A DNA stretch of 64,000 nucleotides, taken from the NCBI GenBank assembly GCA_032622095.1, contig CP136062.1:195245887-195309886 (forward strand), written 5' to 3'. The stretch comes from Siphonodentalium dalli. Lineage: Eukaryota > Mollusca > Scaphopoda > Gadilida > Siphonodentaliidae. This document shows, piece by piece, positions 11,901 through 21,786 of the stretch. The notes beneath the pieces are model-generated. The model saw only the letters and a program-made list of their open reading frames with translations, did no database searches and was not told the DNA's origin. The position numbers and the translations under genes are program-made. Numbering within the stretch: the first letter of the stretch is position 1; every line of letters begins with the position of its first letter.

Positions 11901-14900
11901 CCAAACCTGAATTTAGTATGTCTGACATTTGCAGAATTAGGTCCCAAAAATGTGGATTTAATGACAATATTCTGTAAGGCAGGCTAGCATCACCAAATTC
12001 ATCCTCAATCTGATTAGGCCTCAATGGCCAATAAAACCAAGGAACAGATTGAAGTCCTACAGTTGAAGTTGGTGATACACACCCATTGAGCACCTCAAAG
12101 CACCTCAATTATGCATTTTATCTTCTGCAAATTAGGGGGACATTGAAACTGTACAGGTGGAAAAAAGTGACTAAATCAATGAAGTCCTACAGTTGAAGTT
12201 GGTGATACACACCCATTGAGCACCTCAATTATGCATTTTATCTTCTGCAAATTAGGGGGGACATTGAACTGAACAGGTGGAAAAAGTGACTAAATCAAAC
12301 TGTCAATTTGATACTTAGGATACTTCCCAGAAGATGAGGACTAAGCAGAATTAGGTCCCTGGCGGGTGTATTTGGTGATGCTAGCATGCTAGCAACACTA
12401 AATTCACCATCTGGGGACCTCACTATGTAAATGTCAGACACACTATTTCCAGACTTGAAGAAATCAAAGCCATTCACCGTATCATTGAATTTCAGTCATC
12501 ACCTAACCATGGAAGCACCAGTTTGTTGTTAAATTGCTACAGATATGTTTAGATTAGAATAATACATCTGGCCAGTTTATATAATTAATGACCTGTACCT
12601 TTACAGATATATATATGCCTCTGTGGTGAGAAGAGGTATTAAATTGAGAGGTGATATGGCTTGGAATGGATGTTGGTTGATGGCAGGGTTGGGTCTGGGC
12701 CATGTGGGTGGGTCTGGGCCCATATGGAGGGTGGAATGTTTCCAAAATTTCATTAAAGAGTACAGTTTCATAACTCTGCAGATGTTATAATGGTGTCACT
12801 TTTTTCAAATTTTAAAACATGTTTAAAAAAAATTGTCCCAGAAGATGAGGCCTAAGCAGAATAAGGTAATTGAGGGTGTATTTGGTGATGCTAGCCTGCT
12901 GTATGGGGTAGCAACACTAAATTCACCATCTGGGGACTTCATTCTGCAAATGTCAGACACACTATGTCCAGGCTTGGAGAAATGAACAATGGACTATTCC
13001 TATTTATTCTTGTAGACTCTGGTAGAATAGTTGTTTAGCTAATGTCATGTCTTGTAATGACATATGGTAAACTGGTCTGAAGCAAGCAGTCTTCGGCAAG
13101 AGTATCAGGTGACCACACTATGATAAATTGGCTTTTTCAATAATACAGGCTTCAGTGTTCTCTTAAAAATTAATAGTGCATAGCAAAGAGGTGTGAATTA
13201 TAAAGGGCCATAACTCTGTTAAAATATATCGGATCAAACCCATATTTTAACTTGATCTGTATATACCAAATTTGGTGTTGATCAGATGAAAAATGTTTGA
13301 GTAATCCTGTCTTGGATGAATTCTATATCAAAACAAGAGTGGAAGGGGTTAAATAAACAATACCAAAATCCATAGAGATGAAGAACATGCTATGAAAAAT
13401 CTAGGTAAGAAATATGAGGCTGTGATGTGTCCTAAACAAAAATTAAAGGTCAAAATGCAAAAATTATATTTTTTGTTTTTAAAGTTATGTCCCTAGCTCT
13501 GCCCCTATTTGACCCAGTGACCCCATTTGAACAAATCTGAACCCCAGTCATCCAAGGTCTCTCTGTACCAAATATAAGCTAAAACGGCCAAATATTTTTT
13601 TAGAAGAAATCATTGTAAGTATTACTATGAGTTATGGCCCTGGTTTCTCAACTAATTGAGCGGGTGACCTCATTTGAACAAATCTGAACACCAGTCACCC
13701 AAGGACCCTCCATACCAAATATTAGCTAAATCGGCCCAATGGTTCTGAACAAGAAGTCGTTGTAAGAATTACTATGCAGGAATAGAGTTATGGCCCTGGC
13801 TTCGCAACTATTCGACCCAGTGACCTCATTTGAACAAATCTGAATGAGAGTCACCTAGGGAACATCCACACCAAATATGAACCAATTTGGTCTTCCGGTT
13901 TCAGAGGAGAAGATGTTCAAACAAATTGTTGACGGATGGACAGACGGACGGATGGACGGACGACGGACGAGGAGTGATGACTATAGCTCCACCGGAGACT
14001 TCGTCTCAGGTGAGCTAAAAAGGATATAAGTACAATGCCCACTCCATATAGCAATCACAATAAACAGTTGTTTACTGCTACCCAATATAATACACTATAT
14101 GCACTTACCTGCATCATCAATTGTCATTTGATATGGTAACCACCAATATTTATCAAGGCTTAGATTTTTTTTATAGCGCAGAAGGCTAGACAATGGAATG
14201 ATACCAATTGTTCCCCAAACCAAGAACAGATGGAGGTCTGCACATACCTTCTAATGTTACGTACAAAGTTGGATTATCTCTTCAACTCCCTCCTCACTTA
14301 ATGTCAGAAAATTTAACACAGTTTGACACATAAGTATATAGGACATTTGTTAATTTGTATTAGAAATTAAAGCTATTCGCGTTTGCATAAAAGAAGCAGA
14401 TTAACAAATTCGCCATGATGTAAAGCCAGAGCGACATTTGGTGGTGCAACAAACACTGACTTTTGTATTTTGCCTAACACCTTGGTAGCCACTTTGGATG
14501 AAATTGGACAGTTTTATTGAAGTGTGATCATAATTCCATATGTGGTACGGTTTCATTCCCCTCACTGAATTCGGCCCATTTCTTTAAAACTATTGCTAGA
14601 ATATCGGAATTGAGTTTTAACAACATGCTATAATTCGGTTGTCTGCAGTGGATTATTGACAGATCGAACAGTTTGTGTACAATATAATTGTTGCAATACA
14701 TTGACGAAGCATTAGTTTGATTCTAAATGGTCACAATTCGCAGTCGCCACCGAACAGAATGTCATTTACAAGAGATATTTGAAAATCGCAAAACTGTTGA
14801 TTGTTTGTGCCTTTTTGGAATCACATTTTTTTCCTGAATTTCGGTAATGTACTCTCAGAACTACTATCGATGAATTGCCCTTTCTGAAAAAAATATAACC

Positions 14901-17900
14901 TTTAAAGGGGTACTGTACCCCAATTTCAATAAATTCCCAGTGACAATACCGATCTAATATGAATATTATATTATAAAATAACTAATTTGAGTCGACGATG
15001 TCTACTGAAAACGTTCCGGTTAACAGGCTATCGTAAAAGTAAAATTGAATTATTTAATATAAATTCATTTATGGCTGGAGTCATAAAATGGAGAATTATG
15101 CCATTACGAGTTACCGTTCTTGAAATCGCATATGTTGCGTGTCTTTTATCGACGGCCATTCGCGAACATTATTGAGTTGCAAACAAAACATGTTACCTGC
15201 AAAAGAAGGCCCGTTATAACCGATTCGGGAAAAAAGGAGAAAGAAACAAGAGTCGTAAAGCGTCAAGTATTTTATAGGGAGTGAGATTGTTCGATGGAAG
15301 AGATTGAATGCATCAATCGAAGCTGTGAGCAATGAACTTCCGGTACTTCCTGCAACCTGCGTTTTCTCCGGTGAAGGTCAAAAACATGGCGCGTAGTTTG
15401 AAATCGTAATATTTTTGTTTCCAAGATCAATATTTTCTTCGCTAAATTAGGTTTATACGAAACTCATATAACACGAACACAATCTAACTTGAAAGTTATT
15501 TCAATGGGAGTAAATAAAAAAATCGCATATCTTAGTGTACAGTACCCCTTTAAGATTATTCACAGAATCCGGTTCTTAGGACAACCCTAGATCTTAACTA
15601 AACGGACAATAACGCAATCTTTGTGGCGTCAAAATTAACTCCAGTCGCGGACACAGGAAGTCTAACTAAAGAAACTTTTTTTCTGACAAAGTAAGTGACA
15701 CCCTATCATAATGTCATAGTCTCTATATCTGTTCAAAAAATTCCCACGGAAGTACAAAAGCGACTCTACTAAAATAGCTTAGACCATACAAAGTATTATA
15801 AATCAGATCTGGGACCCCTAGCTCGAAAGATATTACCATAGTTCATATAAAAGAGAGTAATTAGCCCTCAATAAAATTAGTTCACACATTATGTTTTACA
15901 AGTAGCTTGGACACTATAATCAATAATATTCAATGTTAATCTGCTAAGCGCTCTATTACTCCTGAAATCCAATCAACCATGGATGTATGAACAAATTGGA
16001 AGCTACGGTTCATGGCAATAATCCACTCCAAGTACTAACAACATCTTCATTCTTGGACTGGAGAAAGATTTTTGGAGTACTTATTTTATTTATATTATCT
16101 TACCCTTTTGTTGCCTCCTGTCTAAGACCCCATGAAGCTCATGGCATAATAAACTGAAGATAACCCTTTTCCAAATGCTCTATAGCACTCAACATATTTA
16201 TTTTATACATATAAAATCATTGATTTCTGTTCTCGACATGAAATCCATAAAAACCCATAGTCCTGAATGTCATTCTTCTGGCAACTGGGTGTCCCATAAA
16301 ATTCAATCAATCGTGATCCCATGAAAAATTATAAACTATGTATTATGGCAATGCTCCATACCAACTATTATGGAATCTGCCCAGTGAAACTGCAGAAGAA
16401 TTTATAATTATTTAAAATAGCGCTGCTAAATTAGGGTTCTCTCTGTATGCCTATATTCTGAAAACATCCCTACAAATGAACAATGGACTATTCCATGTTA
16501 TACCTTTAGAACTGGGAGAGTCCATTCAGTCATGCATGGGTTACAGATCATATATGACGGCTAAAATATATATAGTTCTATAATTCACAGAGTCTGCATG
16601 TGATAACAGTTCTCTTATCTCTCAAAGTGAAGTCTGTATTCATTAATTATAAGTTACATGTGTTATCACCAGGAAACCTCAAATCTGGATAGTTCTAAGT
16701 CGAAAATGGCCATAACTCCGTAAAAACACATTGGATCAAACCCATATTCGAACTCGATCTGTATTTCGTTCCGATCAGATGAAGAAAAAAATTGAGTTAT
16801 CGCAGCATGTATGGATTCCAAGTCGAAAAAGGACATAACTCTGTAAAACAAAAACATCGGACCAAACCCATATTCGATCTCGATCTGTATTTTGGGCTGA
16901 GCAACTCATATACAAAATTTGGTTCCGATCGGATAGAAAATGTTTGAGTTATCGCACCATGCATAATGTGTTTACGGGCGGAAGTTCAGACGGATGGCGA
17001 ACGGCGAGTGGTCAATCCGGACGTCGACACTGTGTACCATACTGTGATATGGGTACACATTCAAATGTTTGATTACGAAATTATACATGCTGATGGCAGC
17101 AGTCAGACCAGCGTAGCGAGGGGACTGAGCTTGAGAGGTCACGTGTCGTTTGGGCGATATTTGGAGATCATTGGTTCATATATAGAAGCATATAGAAGAG
17201 TGTCGTCTGCTCATGTTTGTCTGGGGCTCTGTATGAGTGAAATTATAAAATTGTTAAAGAATACAAGAACAAATTATTAAAATTGTAAAAAATTGTTAGG
17301 CCAATGCATTCCCTTATATATGCGAGGCGACCTATGGTCGACTCGCATATATAAGAGAATGCATTGGCACAGGGTAACAAAAATCCCGACTTACAGACCA
17401 GCGTAGCTAGGGGACTGAGCTTGAGAGGCCACGTGTCGTTTGAGCGAGATTTGAATATCATTGGTTGGTATGATCTATTCAACGTTTCGAAGATCTTGGG
17501 TACCCAAATCAACATTCTGTAGATCCTGGATACCCTATAATCAATGGAAATATGCGATCTTGACCAATACAGCAAAAGTAACCAACCCTGGTCAAGTTGT
17601 CCTGCTAAACTGATATGATGCTGGTAGGGCAAACTGATGCTGTTAAGAAAGAGTACCGTTATTTTATCTAAAGATGTCATTTCGCGATGTTTTGCTGTTT
17701 TGCTGATCAGAAAGAATCGACGAAAATCCATTAAGTGCAAGCCTGAGTTTAGTGTGCCTGTCATTTGCAGAATGAGGTCCCCAGAGGGATAATTTAGTGA
17801 CGCTATCCCGCATAGAGGGCTAGCATCACTAAATTCACCCTCTGGGAACCTCATTCGGCATGGCCTCATCTGCTATGTGAGACAAAGACTCACATTGAAG

Positions 17901-20900
17901 TTCCCAAATGGTGAATATTGTGATGTACACCCGTTTGGAACCTCGATTATGCAATGTATCGTCTGCCAATTTGGGGATATAGAGAAACTAAACTGAAAAA
18001 GAAATAGAATCTAAGTGAAGAAGTTTCTATAGAAATTTGATAATAAAGAAACTTTCCAGAGAAGATGAGGCCTAAGCAGTATGAGGTCCCCAGAGGTCGT
18101 ATTTAGTGATACTAGCCCGCTATGCGGGATAGCGTCACTAAATTCACCCTCTGGGAACGAACCTCATTCTGCAAATGACAGGCACACGAAACTCAGGCTT
18201 GATTATGTGTATAAAACATTCAAAAACCTGTATGTTATAAAATATTTGAATGAAGGGTGTGCAAACCGAATCATATTCAAGATGGCTATGTCTGTCCTTT
18301 TATAAGCTCCAGCGCAGCTACGTGTATTATTCAAATATTTCAAATTATATTATGTTCTTGAATGTTTCATACAGCCAATGCCTTTCTATGATTCATCCAA
18401 GCATATGTGACCCGCCATATCAAATCCAGTCGTAAGTCGGGATTTTTTTTACCCTGTGCCAATGCATTCCCTTATATATGCGAGTCGACAATAGGTCGCC
18501 TCGCATATATAAGAGAATGCATTGGCGTAACAATTTTTTATCATTTTTTTTAAATAAATGTTTCTTACAATTTTTAGGACATAAAATAAAAAACATCCAT
18601 TACCCTGCAGGGAGCACCACACATATATAGAAGCATATAGAAGAGTGTTGTCTGCTCATGTTTGTCTGGGGCTCCGTATGGGTGAAATTATAAAATTGTT
18701 AAAGAATACAAGAACAAATTATTAAAATTGTAAAAAATTGTTAGGCCAATGCATTCTCTTATATATGCGAGGCGACCTATGGTCGACTCGCATATATAAG
18801 AGAATGCATTGACACAGGGTAAAAAAAAAAACCCGACTTACGACTGGATTTGATATGGCGGGTCACATATTAGCTAAACGCAACGAAAATGACAACTTTA
18901 TAAATAACAACGGTACATTTGCTTAACATCATAAGCTTGCCATAACAGCATCACAGCAATTCAGCAAAACCCACCGACATCATAGCAAATTATCAGGACC
19001 ACTTGACCAGGGGCGGTATCTGCGTCAAACCATACCGATCTTGTTCCTGGCCCACCAATGCATCTCTTTCATTTCTGGTGGATGAACGTCCGGGTGGTGT
19101 ACGATCTTGGAATACAGATCCGTCGTGCCACTTTTTGGGAATCCAACAAGGAGAAAGTACGGCAGACATCTTAGTCTCTTCGTCTCACGTCCGTGTGCCA
19201 GCTGCTCCGCCCAGTGTACGGAGAGCCGATCGAATGAACGCCGGATAGATCTTGAGTATGTGATAAACTTATTGTCATCGTATATATGGGAGTTGTTTAT
19301 ACTCTCTAACCAACATGGATTTTTGTAGTTTGGTAGGAATTGTATCTTTGGCTGAAATTATAAAAATGCACAATCATACAAGCAGCTAATTTTTCATAGT
19401 ATTTGAGGTGTATATATGTGACCCGCCATATCAAATCCAGTCGGAAGTCGGGATTTTTTTACCCTGTGCCAATGCATTCTCTTATATATGCGAGTCGACC
19501 ATAGGTCGCCTCGCATATATAAGAGAATGCATTGGCCTAACAATTTTTTACAATTTTAATAATTTGTTCTTGTATTCTTTAACAATTTTATAATTTCACC
19601 CATACAGAGCCCCAGACAAACATGAGCAGACGACACTCTTCTATATGCTTCTATATATGTGTGGGGCTCACTGCAGGGTAATGGATGTTTTTTTATTTTA
19701 TGTCCTAAAAATTGTCAGAACATTTATTTAAAAAAAATGAAATAAAATTGTTAGGCCGATGCATTCTCTTATATATGCGAGGCGACCTATGGTCGACTCG
19801 CATATATAAGAGAATGCATTGGCACAGGGTAAAAAAAATCCCGACTTCCGACTGGATTTGATATGGCGGGTCACGTATGACATTTATGAATCCAGTCATA
19901 ACCTCATTTTCATTATAATTACCATGTTGAGTGTATCTTTGCACTCATCTATGGCTCAAATTCATTCATTTGTTGCATATATTATTTTGAGTATAAAAGG
20001 AGATGGTCCCATAAATGGCCGGATTTAGTATACAGTACCCCTTCAAACCTAAATTGTTTTTCATTTATATATTCCGAAGGGTTTCGTTGAAACAAATGGA
20101 ATATTTTATTTTGTCCGCCACTTCGGAGCCCTCTATCTCAGTCAGTATATGGTCATGAACACATAAAAAGCCACACTTTTGAAATACAAATAAATTGGTC
20201 AATACAACAATTAAACAGAATATCTCTTGTTCAGGAACCAATCACCATCAATAAAAAAAACAATTCTTTATTATCTACCATATGGATTTATGTTTAGCCT
20301 GTACACCACTACAATATAGTCCTAATAGATGATTAAATCGAAACGAAACCTGTTTCCGTCACCTCCAGATGTAAGTCATTCATTCATTTGTTGCATATAT
20401 TATTTTGAGTATAAAAGGAGATTGTCCCATAAATGGCCGGATTTATTGTACAGTACCCCTTCAAACCTAAATTGTTTTTCATTTATATATTCCGAAGGGT
20501 TTCGTTGAAACAAATGGAATATTTTATTTTGTCCGCCACTTCGGAGCCCTCTATATCAGTCAGTATATGGTCATGAACACATAAAAAGCCACACTTTTGA
20601 AATACAAATCAATTGGTCAATACAACAATTAAACAGAATATCTCTTGTTCAGGAACCAATCACCATCAATAAAAAAAAAAATCTTTATTATCTACCATAT
20701 GGATTTATGTTTAGCCTGTACACCACTACAATATAGTCCTAATAGATGATTAAATCGAAACGAAACCTGTTTCCGTCACCTCCAGATGTAAGTTTGCTGC
20801 AATTTTTCCATAAAACATTTTCATCACATAATATTTCAAAGAAAAAAAGTGAAACAAAAAAACTGCATGGAGTATCTATAGTTACTTATTTTCCGAAAAT

Positions 20901-21638
20901 CAATAGTTTTGGGTCGGTCGTGTCCGTTAACCCTTTACCCAACAAAACGGCCAAAACCGGCCAAATAAAGCTTCAACAGCCTAAAATATCTTCGGTCTGT
21001 CTCAATAGAACCATACAAATATGGATATCATTGGAACCGGCTCCTTGACCACATTGTGATAGTTACAGTTATGCCCTGTGCCAATGCATTCTCTTATATA
21101 TGCGAGTCGACCATAGGTCGCCTCGCATATATAAGAGAATGCATTGGCCTAAAAATCGACTCGCATATATATGGTCGACTCGCATATATAAGAGAATGCA
21201 TTGGCACAGGGCCCTTCTGTTTGGTAAATGGTTAACTAAGTTATGGTTAAAGGCGTTTAATTGTAACCGATGTAACACACATTATACGAACGAACGGTAG
21301 AACATCCCACCAATAACATCCAAGATCACACAGGAGGAGTGGGCATATAAAATAACAGATTAGTGAGCAGTAAGCCGATTGTGACTTACCATTTTCATGA
21401 GATCGACTTCCGGATTGCTGAAATTTATGCCGAAAAGAAAGGAATGTTTGCTAGCATTCTTTTTGTTGACCATTCCTCCTTTAGCCATTTCGTAGTTGCG
21501 CCCAACAGCCGGAAACAGCCCGAATATGGTCAAACATGAGGCCACGCCTATCACTACTAAGGCGGGATAGATGTATTTCATCTGGAGTGCGCGTGTTACA
21601 AAGGGACCGCATGCCTTGTGTCTCGAATTTTTCACCAT
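2783..21638 (-). CDS. CHST15-like carbohydrate sulfotransferase, 7 coding exons, 3' end missing
   Basis: Type II Golgi-type sulfotransferase, expected to move sulfate from PAPS to a sugar hydroxyl on a glycan or proteoglycan. Exons (minus strand): 21638-21390, 19351-19036, 14237-14109, 7516-7394, 5453-5297, 3863-3707, 2930-2783. Their lengths (249, 316, 129, 123, 157, 157, 148) join in frame to 426 codons plus one base. Order of the protein: short cytosolic tail, membrane anchor (about residues 20-43), luminal stem, KNPCW motif (93-97), 5'-phosphosulfate loop GFPKSGTTDLY (153-163), KEMHWWAR, DEYIDIFD, ITGEGSASTAWDN, 3'-phosphate site RNPTTRLYS (320-328), and VRLRIGLYYLYIKDW with FPREQ. These motifs and their order are those of CHST15-like enzymes. 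The acceptor sugar cannot be told from sequence. The last donor (TTTAC|GTAAGT) leaves phase 1, so at least one further exon, with the usual C-terminal helical end, is needed. I did not find it at 1-2780. Confidence 0.9.
3707..3863 (-). CDS. Sulfotransferase exon 6: YSDYLYF exon
   Basis: Acceptor AAATCTATTTCAG|GT, donor CCTCGG|GTACTT (a weaker donor, phase 0). Residues 326-377 begin LYSDYLYFTSGEKSAEDFH and continue through a cysteine-bearing segment (CKHAVELYTNC, WRHCAYD). Ser328 completes the 3'-PB motif R320-x7-S. The cysteines are likely to form luminal disulfides, as the family is secreted-pathway resident. Confidence 0.92.
4442..4905. mobile_element. MITE with CAGGGACGTGGC / ACGTCCCTG ends
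   Basis: It starts CAGGGACGTGGC and ends ACGTCCCTG, with internal repeated 'agttggaaatttca' motifs. CAGGG ends suggest a hAT-type element. The flanking 8-mers (GCCTATGT, GTCTAGAT) match at only 5 of 8 positions, so a target duplication is doubtful. Related 'ttggaaatttca' pieces and ends recur at 45005-45725, 48230-48470, 48600-49080 and 62590-62756. Confidence 0.5.
4976..5047 (+). repeat. TCTCC-rich pyrimidine microsatellite
   Basis: About 70 bp of imperfect CTCTCC/TCCCC units on the plus strand, purine-rich on the sulfotransferase sense strand, in intron 5. Confidence 0.85.
5297..5453 (-). CDS. Sulfotransferase exon 5: ITGEGSAST and first half of 3'-PB site
   Basis: Acceptor ATCTCCTTCAG|GC, donor ACAAG|GTAAGT. 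Residues 274-324 run EGSASTAWDNDFWYMYH, SEPTFIIADEVYHLLPAAK and IIFIVRNPTT. The VRNPTTR stretch is the start of the 3'-phosphate-binding motif. The split Arg codon (AG|G) is completed by exon 6. Confidence 0.92.
5737..5929. repeat. Fold-back inverted repeat in intron 4
   Basis: Left AAACAAGCTGATACC and AACATTCTGACCCAAAG pair with right CTTTCGTCAGAATGTT and GGTATCAACTTGTTT around a loop near 5835. The open frame at 5671-5886 arises from it. Confidence 0.65.
6428..7200 (+). repeat. Tandem 'ATCCAAGATGGC' repeat block
   Basis: Two near-identical 55-bp units (ATCCAAGATGGCTGCCGGCA...) start at 6431 and 6486, and a third begins at 6541. The block continues as longer diverged units sharing 'ggttcccatctagtggtcacc' and 'gccaacggatttagtcatg' up to about 7200, just 3' of exon 4 in the direction of transcription's antisense. 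The short open frames here are repeat-derived. Confidence 0.7.
7394..7516 (-). CDS. Sulfotransferase exon 4: DEYIDIFD exon
   Basis: Acceptor TTAACTTTCAG|GT, donor ACCG|GTTAGC. Residues 233-272 contain QRLNYSTN and MAIDEYIDIFDEPATKIQ, then YHHQIT, whose Gly is completed by exon 5 to give ITGE. The DEYIDIFD block matches the EDYxDLFD motif of CHST15-like proteins. Phases at both ends agree with the neighbouring exons. Confidence 0.85.
8225..8465 (+). repeat. Dispersed repeat 'gggccataactc...ggtgagctaaaa'
   Basis: Contains GGGCCATAACTC, 'ggatcaaacccatattcga', a CAGACAGACGG/GACG microsatellite and ends GGTGAGCTAAAA. The same modules occur at 13195-14020, 16690-17035, 22905-23137, 26330-26560 and 26940-27500. 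The shared core with a tetranucleotide resembles the bivalve CvA/'pearl' class of non-autonomous elements. That comparison is from memory and unverified. Confidence 0.7.
8849..9416. mobile_element. TTAA-bounded MITE, AGGG(A/G)TACTGTAC ends (family F5)
   Basis: TTAA AGGGATACTGTAC at the left and GTACAGTACCCCT TTAA at the right give 568 bp with TTAA target sites. There is no ORF of note. Sister copy: 14902-15553. One-ended relatives begin near 47980, 20028 and 20446. Confidence 0.75.
9536..9999. mobile_element. piggyBac-type MITE with one 69-bp palindrome (family F2)
   Basis: TTAA at both ends, with TTAACCCTTTCAGTGCCA at the left and TGGCACTGAAAGGGTTAA at the right. These ends differ from family F1 after CCCTTT, yet the element carries the same 69-bp palindrome (9587-9655). 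The rest is AT-rich. The open frames at 9520-9862 are not genes. Confidence 0.8.
11390..13000. repeat. Cluster of 'gaggtccccagag...ctctggggacctc' fold-back copies
   Basis: Copies of a small inverted repeat in which 'gaggtccccagagg' faces 'ccctctggggacctc' across a 'ctagc' centre occur around 11400-11475, 11930-12010, 12345-12430 and 12840-12960, and again at 17760-17860 and 18070-18175. Most carry adjoining 'aaatgtcagacacac'. All lie in introns of the sulfotransferase gene. Confidence 0.65.
12051..12299 (+). repeat. Tandem direct duplication, unit about 120-130 bp
   Basis: The sequence beginning GAAGTCCTACAGTTGAAG at 12051 repeats at 12181 and runs to 'gtgactaaatcaa'. Copy 1 has a short internal repeat ('cacctcaaag') that copy 2 lacks. 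Confidence 0.8.
13195..14020 (+). repeat. Dispersed repeat with GACG tail, long copy
   Basis: Begins GGGCCATAACTC, has internal repeated lines on the pattern 'gacccagtgacc' + 'catttgaacaaatctgaa', then GGACGGACG microsatellite, and ends GGTGAGCTAAAA at about 14018. It lies directly 3' of exon 3 on the sense strand. Confidence 0.7.
14109..14237 (-). CDS. Sulfotransferase exon 3: linker exon
   Basis: Residue 189 (split) to 232 (split). The donor GATGCAG|GTAAGT is strong. The tail LSLDKYWWLPYQMTIDDAG joins exon 4 in phase (G|GT = Gly). The 5' boundary at 14237 is the only AG I found that matches exon 2's phase and keeps the frame open, but its polypyrimidine tract is poor. It also adds a hydrophobic stretch (LHLFLVWGTIGIIPLSSLL) that I do not know from the family. 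An alternative acceptor at TTGTCTAG|C would need another small exon between exons 2 and 3. The 3' half is secure and the 5' end is not. Confidence 0.65.
14902..15553. mobile_element. TTAA-bounded MITE, AGGGGTACTGTAC ends (family F5)
   Basis: TTAA AGGGGTACTGTAC at the left and GTACAGTACCCCT TTAA at the right, 652 bp. The termini match the 8849-9416 copy. The small open frames inside (14987-15175, 15111-15332) have no recognisable product. Confidence 0.8.
16690..17035 (+). repeat. Dispersed 'cataactc / gatctgtatttt' repeat copies
   Basis: Two partial copies of the GGGCCATAACTC class, with 'atcaaacccatattcgaactcgatctg' and 'gtttgagttatcgc', joined to a 'gtggtcaatccgga' end. No gene seen. Confidence 0.6.
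17090..17395. mobile_element. Truncated F3 MITE with one palindrome
   Basis: Contains the interior 'atagaagcatatagaagagtg' and the palindrome at 17300-17368, followed by CACAGGGT and 'atcccgacttac'. The outer GTGACCCGCC end is missing, replaced by 'agaccagcgtag', which occurs on both sides (17108, 17396). Confidence 0.65.
18407..18866. mobile_element. F3 MITE, GTGACCCGCCATATC ends, copy A
   Basis: 460 bp. Inverted ends GTGACCCGCCATATCAAATC at 18407 and complement ending 18866, then CCCTGT and the 69-bp palindrome at each side (18458-18526, 18745-18813) in opposite orientation. ATAT flanks both ends, a possible 4-bp target duplication. It lies 169 bp downstream of exon 2 on the sense strand. 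Confidence 0.85.
19036..19351 (-). CDS. Sulfotransferase exon 2: 5'-PSB catalytic exon
   Basis: Residues 84-188. The acceptor TATAATTTCAG|CCA is phase 0 and the donor GATCG|GTATGG leaves phase 1. The exon holds FLPNYKNPCW, a charged linker, RLRCLPYFLLVGFPKSGTTDLY and HPDVHPPEMKEMHWWAR. The loop PKSGTT (155-160) binds the 5'-phosphosulfate of PAPS in this fold, and its Lys is the conserved catalytic residue. The exon sits in a 551-bp gap between two inverted copies of a 460-bp MITE (18407-18866 and 19418-19874). Confidence 0.93.
19418..19874. mobile_element. F3 MITE, GTGACCCGCCATATC ends, copy B
   Basis: 457 bp, same ends and palindromes (19468-19536, 19755-19823) as copy A, with the interior ('gagccccagacaaacatgag', 'ttttatgtcctaaaaattg') in reverse order, so copies A and B are mutual inverted repeats. 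It lies 66 bp upstream of exon 2 on the sense strand. Confidence 0.85.
19960..20795 (+). repeat. Direct tandem duplication, 418-bp unit
   Basis: ATTCATTCATTTGTTGCATA at 19960 repeats at 20378, and the two copies run in register with only a few differences to 'cctccagatgtaagt' (20373 and 20791). The near identity implies a recent duplication within intron 1. Confidence 0.9.
20927..21235. mobile_element. F1 piggyBac-type MITE, inverted and shortened copy
   Basis: TTAACCCTTTACCCAACA at 20927 and 'ttctgtttggtaaatggTTAA' ending at 21235. It is the 891-1290 element in the other orientation. One palindrome is intact (21080-21148) and the second is collapsed (21157-21205). Located in intron 1, 155 bp from exon 1. 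Confidence 0.75.
21390..21638 (-). CDS. Sulfotransferase exon 1: start codon and membrane anchor
   Basis: Encodes residues 1-83, beginning MVKNSRHKACG. A hydrophobic stretch YIYPALVVIGVASCLTIFGLF follows a basic N-terminus, which fits a type II signal anchor. The start is the first Met after an in-frame TGA in the same exon. The exon ends LMKM with a strong donor (AAAATG|GTAAGT), phase 0, which matches the phase-0 start of exon 2. An overlapping upstream ATG at 21679 opens a 15-codon ORF ending at 21632 in another frame, so it could act as an inhibitory uORF. Confidence 0.85.
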
Positions 21639-21685
21639 TCTATGCACGACGACCTCGGTAAGATAACGTCACACCCCATTGGTAC
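21639..21685 (-). other. 5' UTR part of exon 1 with upstream 3' splice site
   Basis: On the minus strand a good acceptor (TTGTTTCTTTCCAG|GTACC) lies just upstream of the start-codon exon. The 5' UTR is therefore probably split by an intron, with the first exon and promoter further right (above 21.7 kb). I could not identify that exon. Confidence 0.5.
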
Positions 21686-21786
21686 CTGGAAAGAAACAAG
21701 GTTCTGTTGGTTACGCAACTGGTAAAATACAAAATTTAGTTACTTTTAAATCAACGCCGTTCATAATACACTTAAACACAGTCAGA

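Noticed and set aside
17243-17869. 208-codon minus-strand ORF
   Set aside because: It covers an F3 MITE palindrome and a fold-back repeat; the translated hairpin (ANAFSYICESTIGRLAYIRE) recurs wherever the palindrome occurs.
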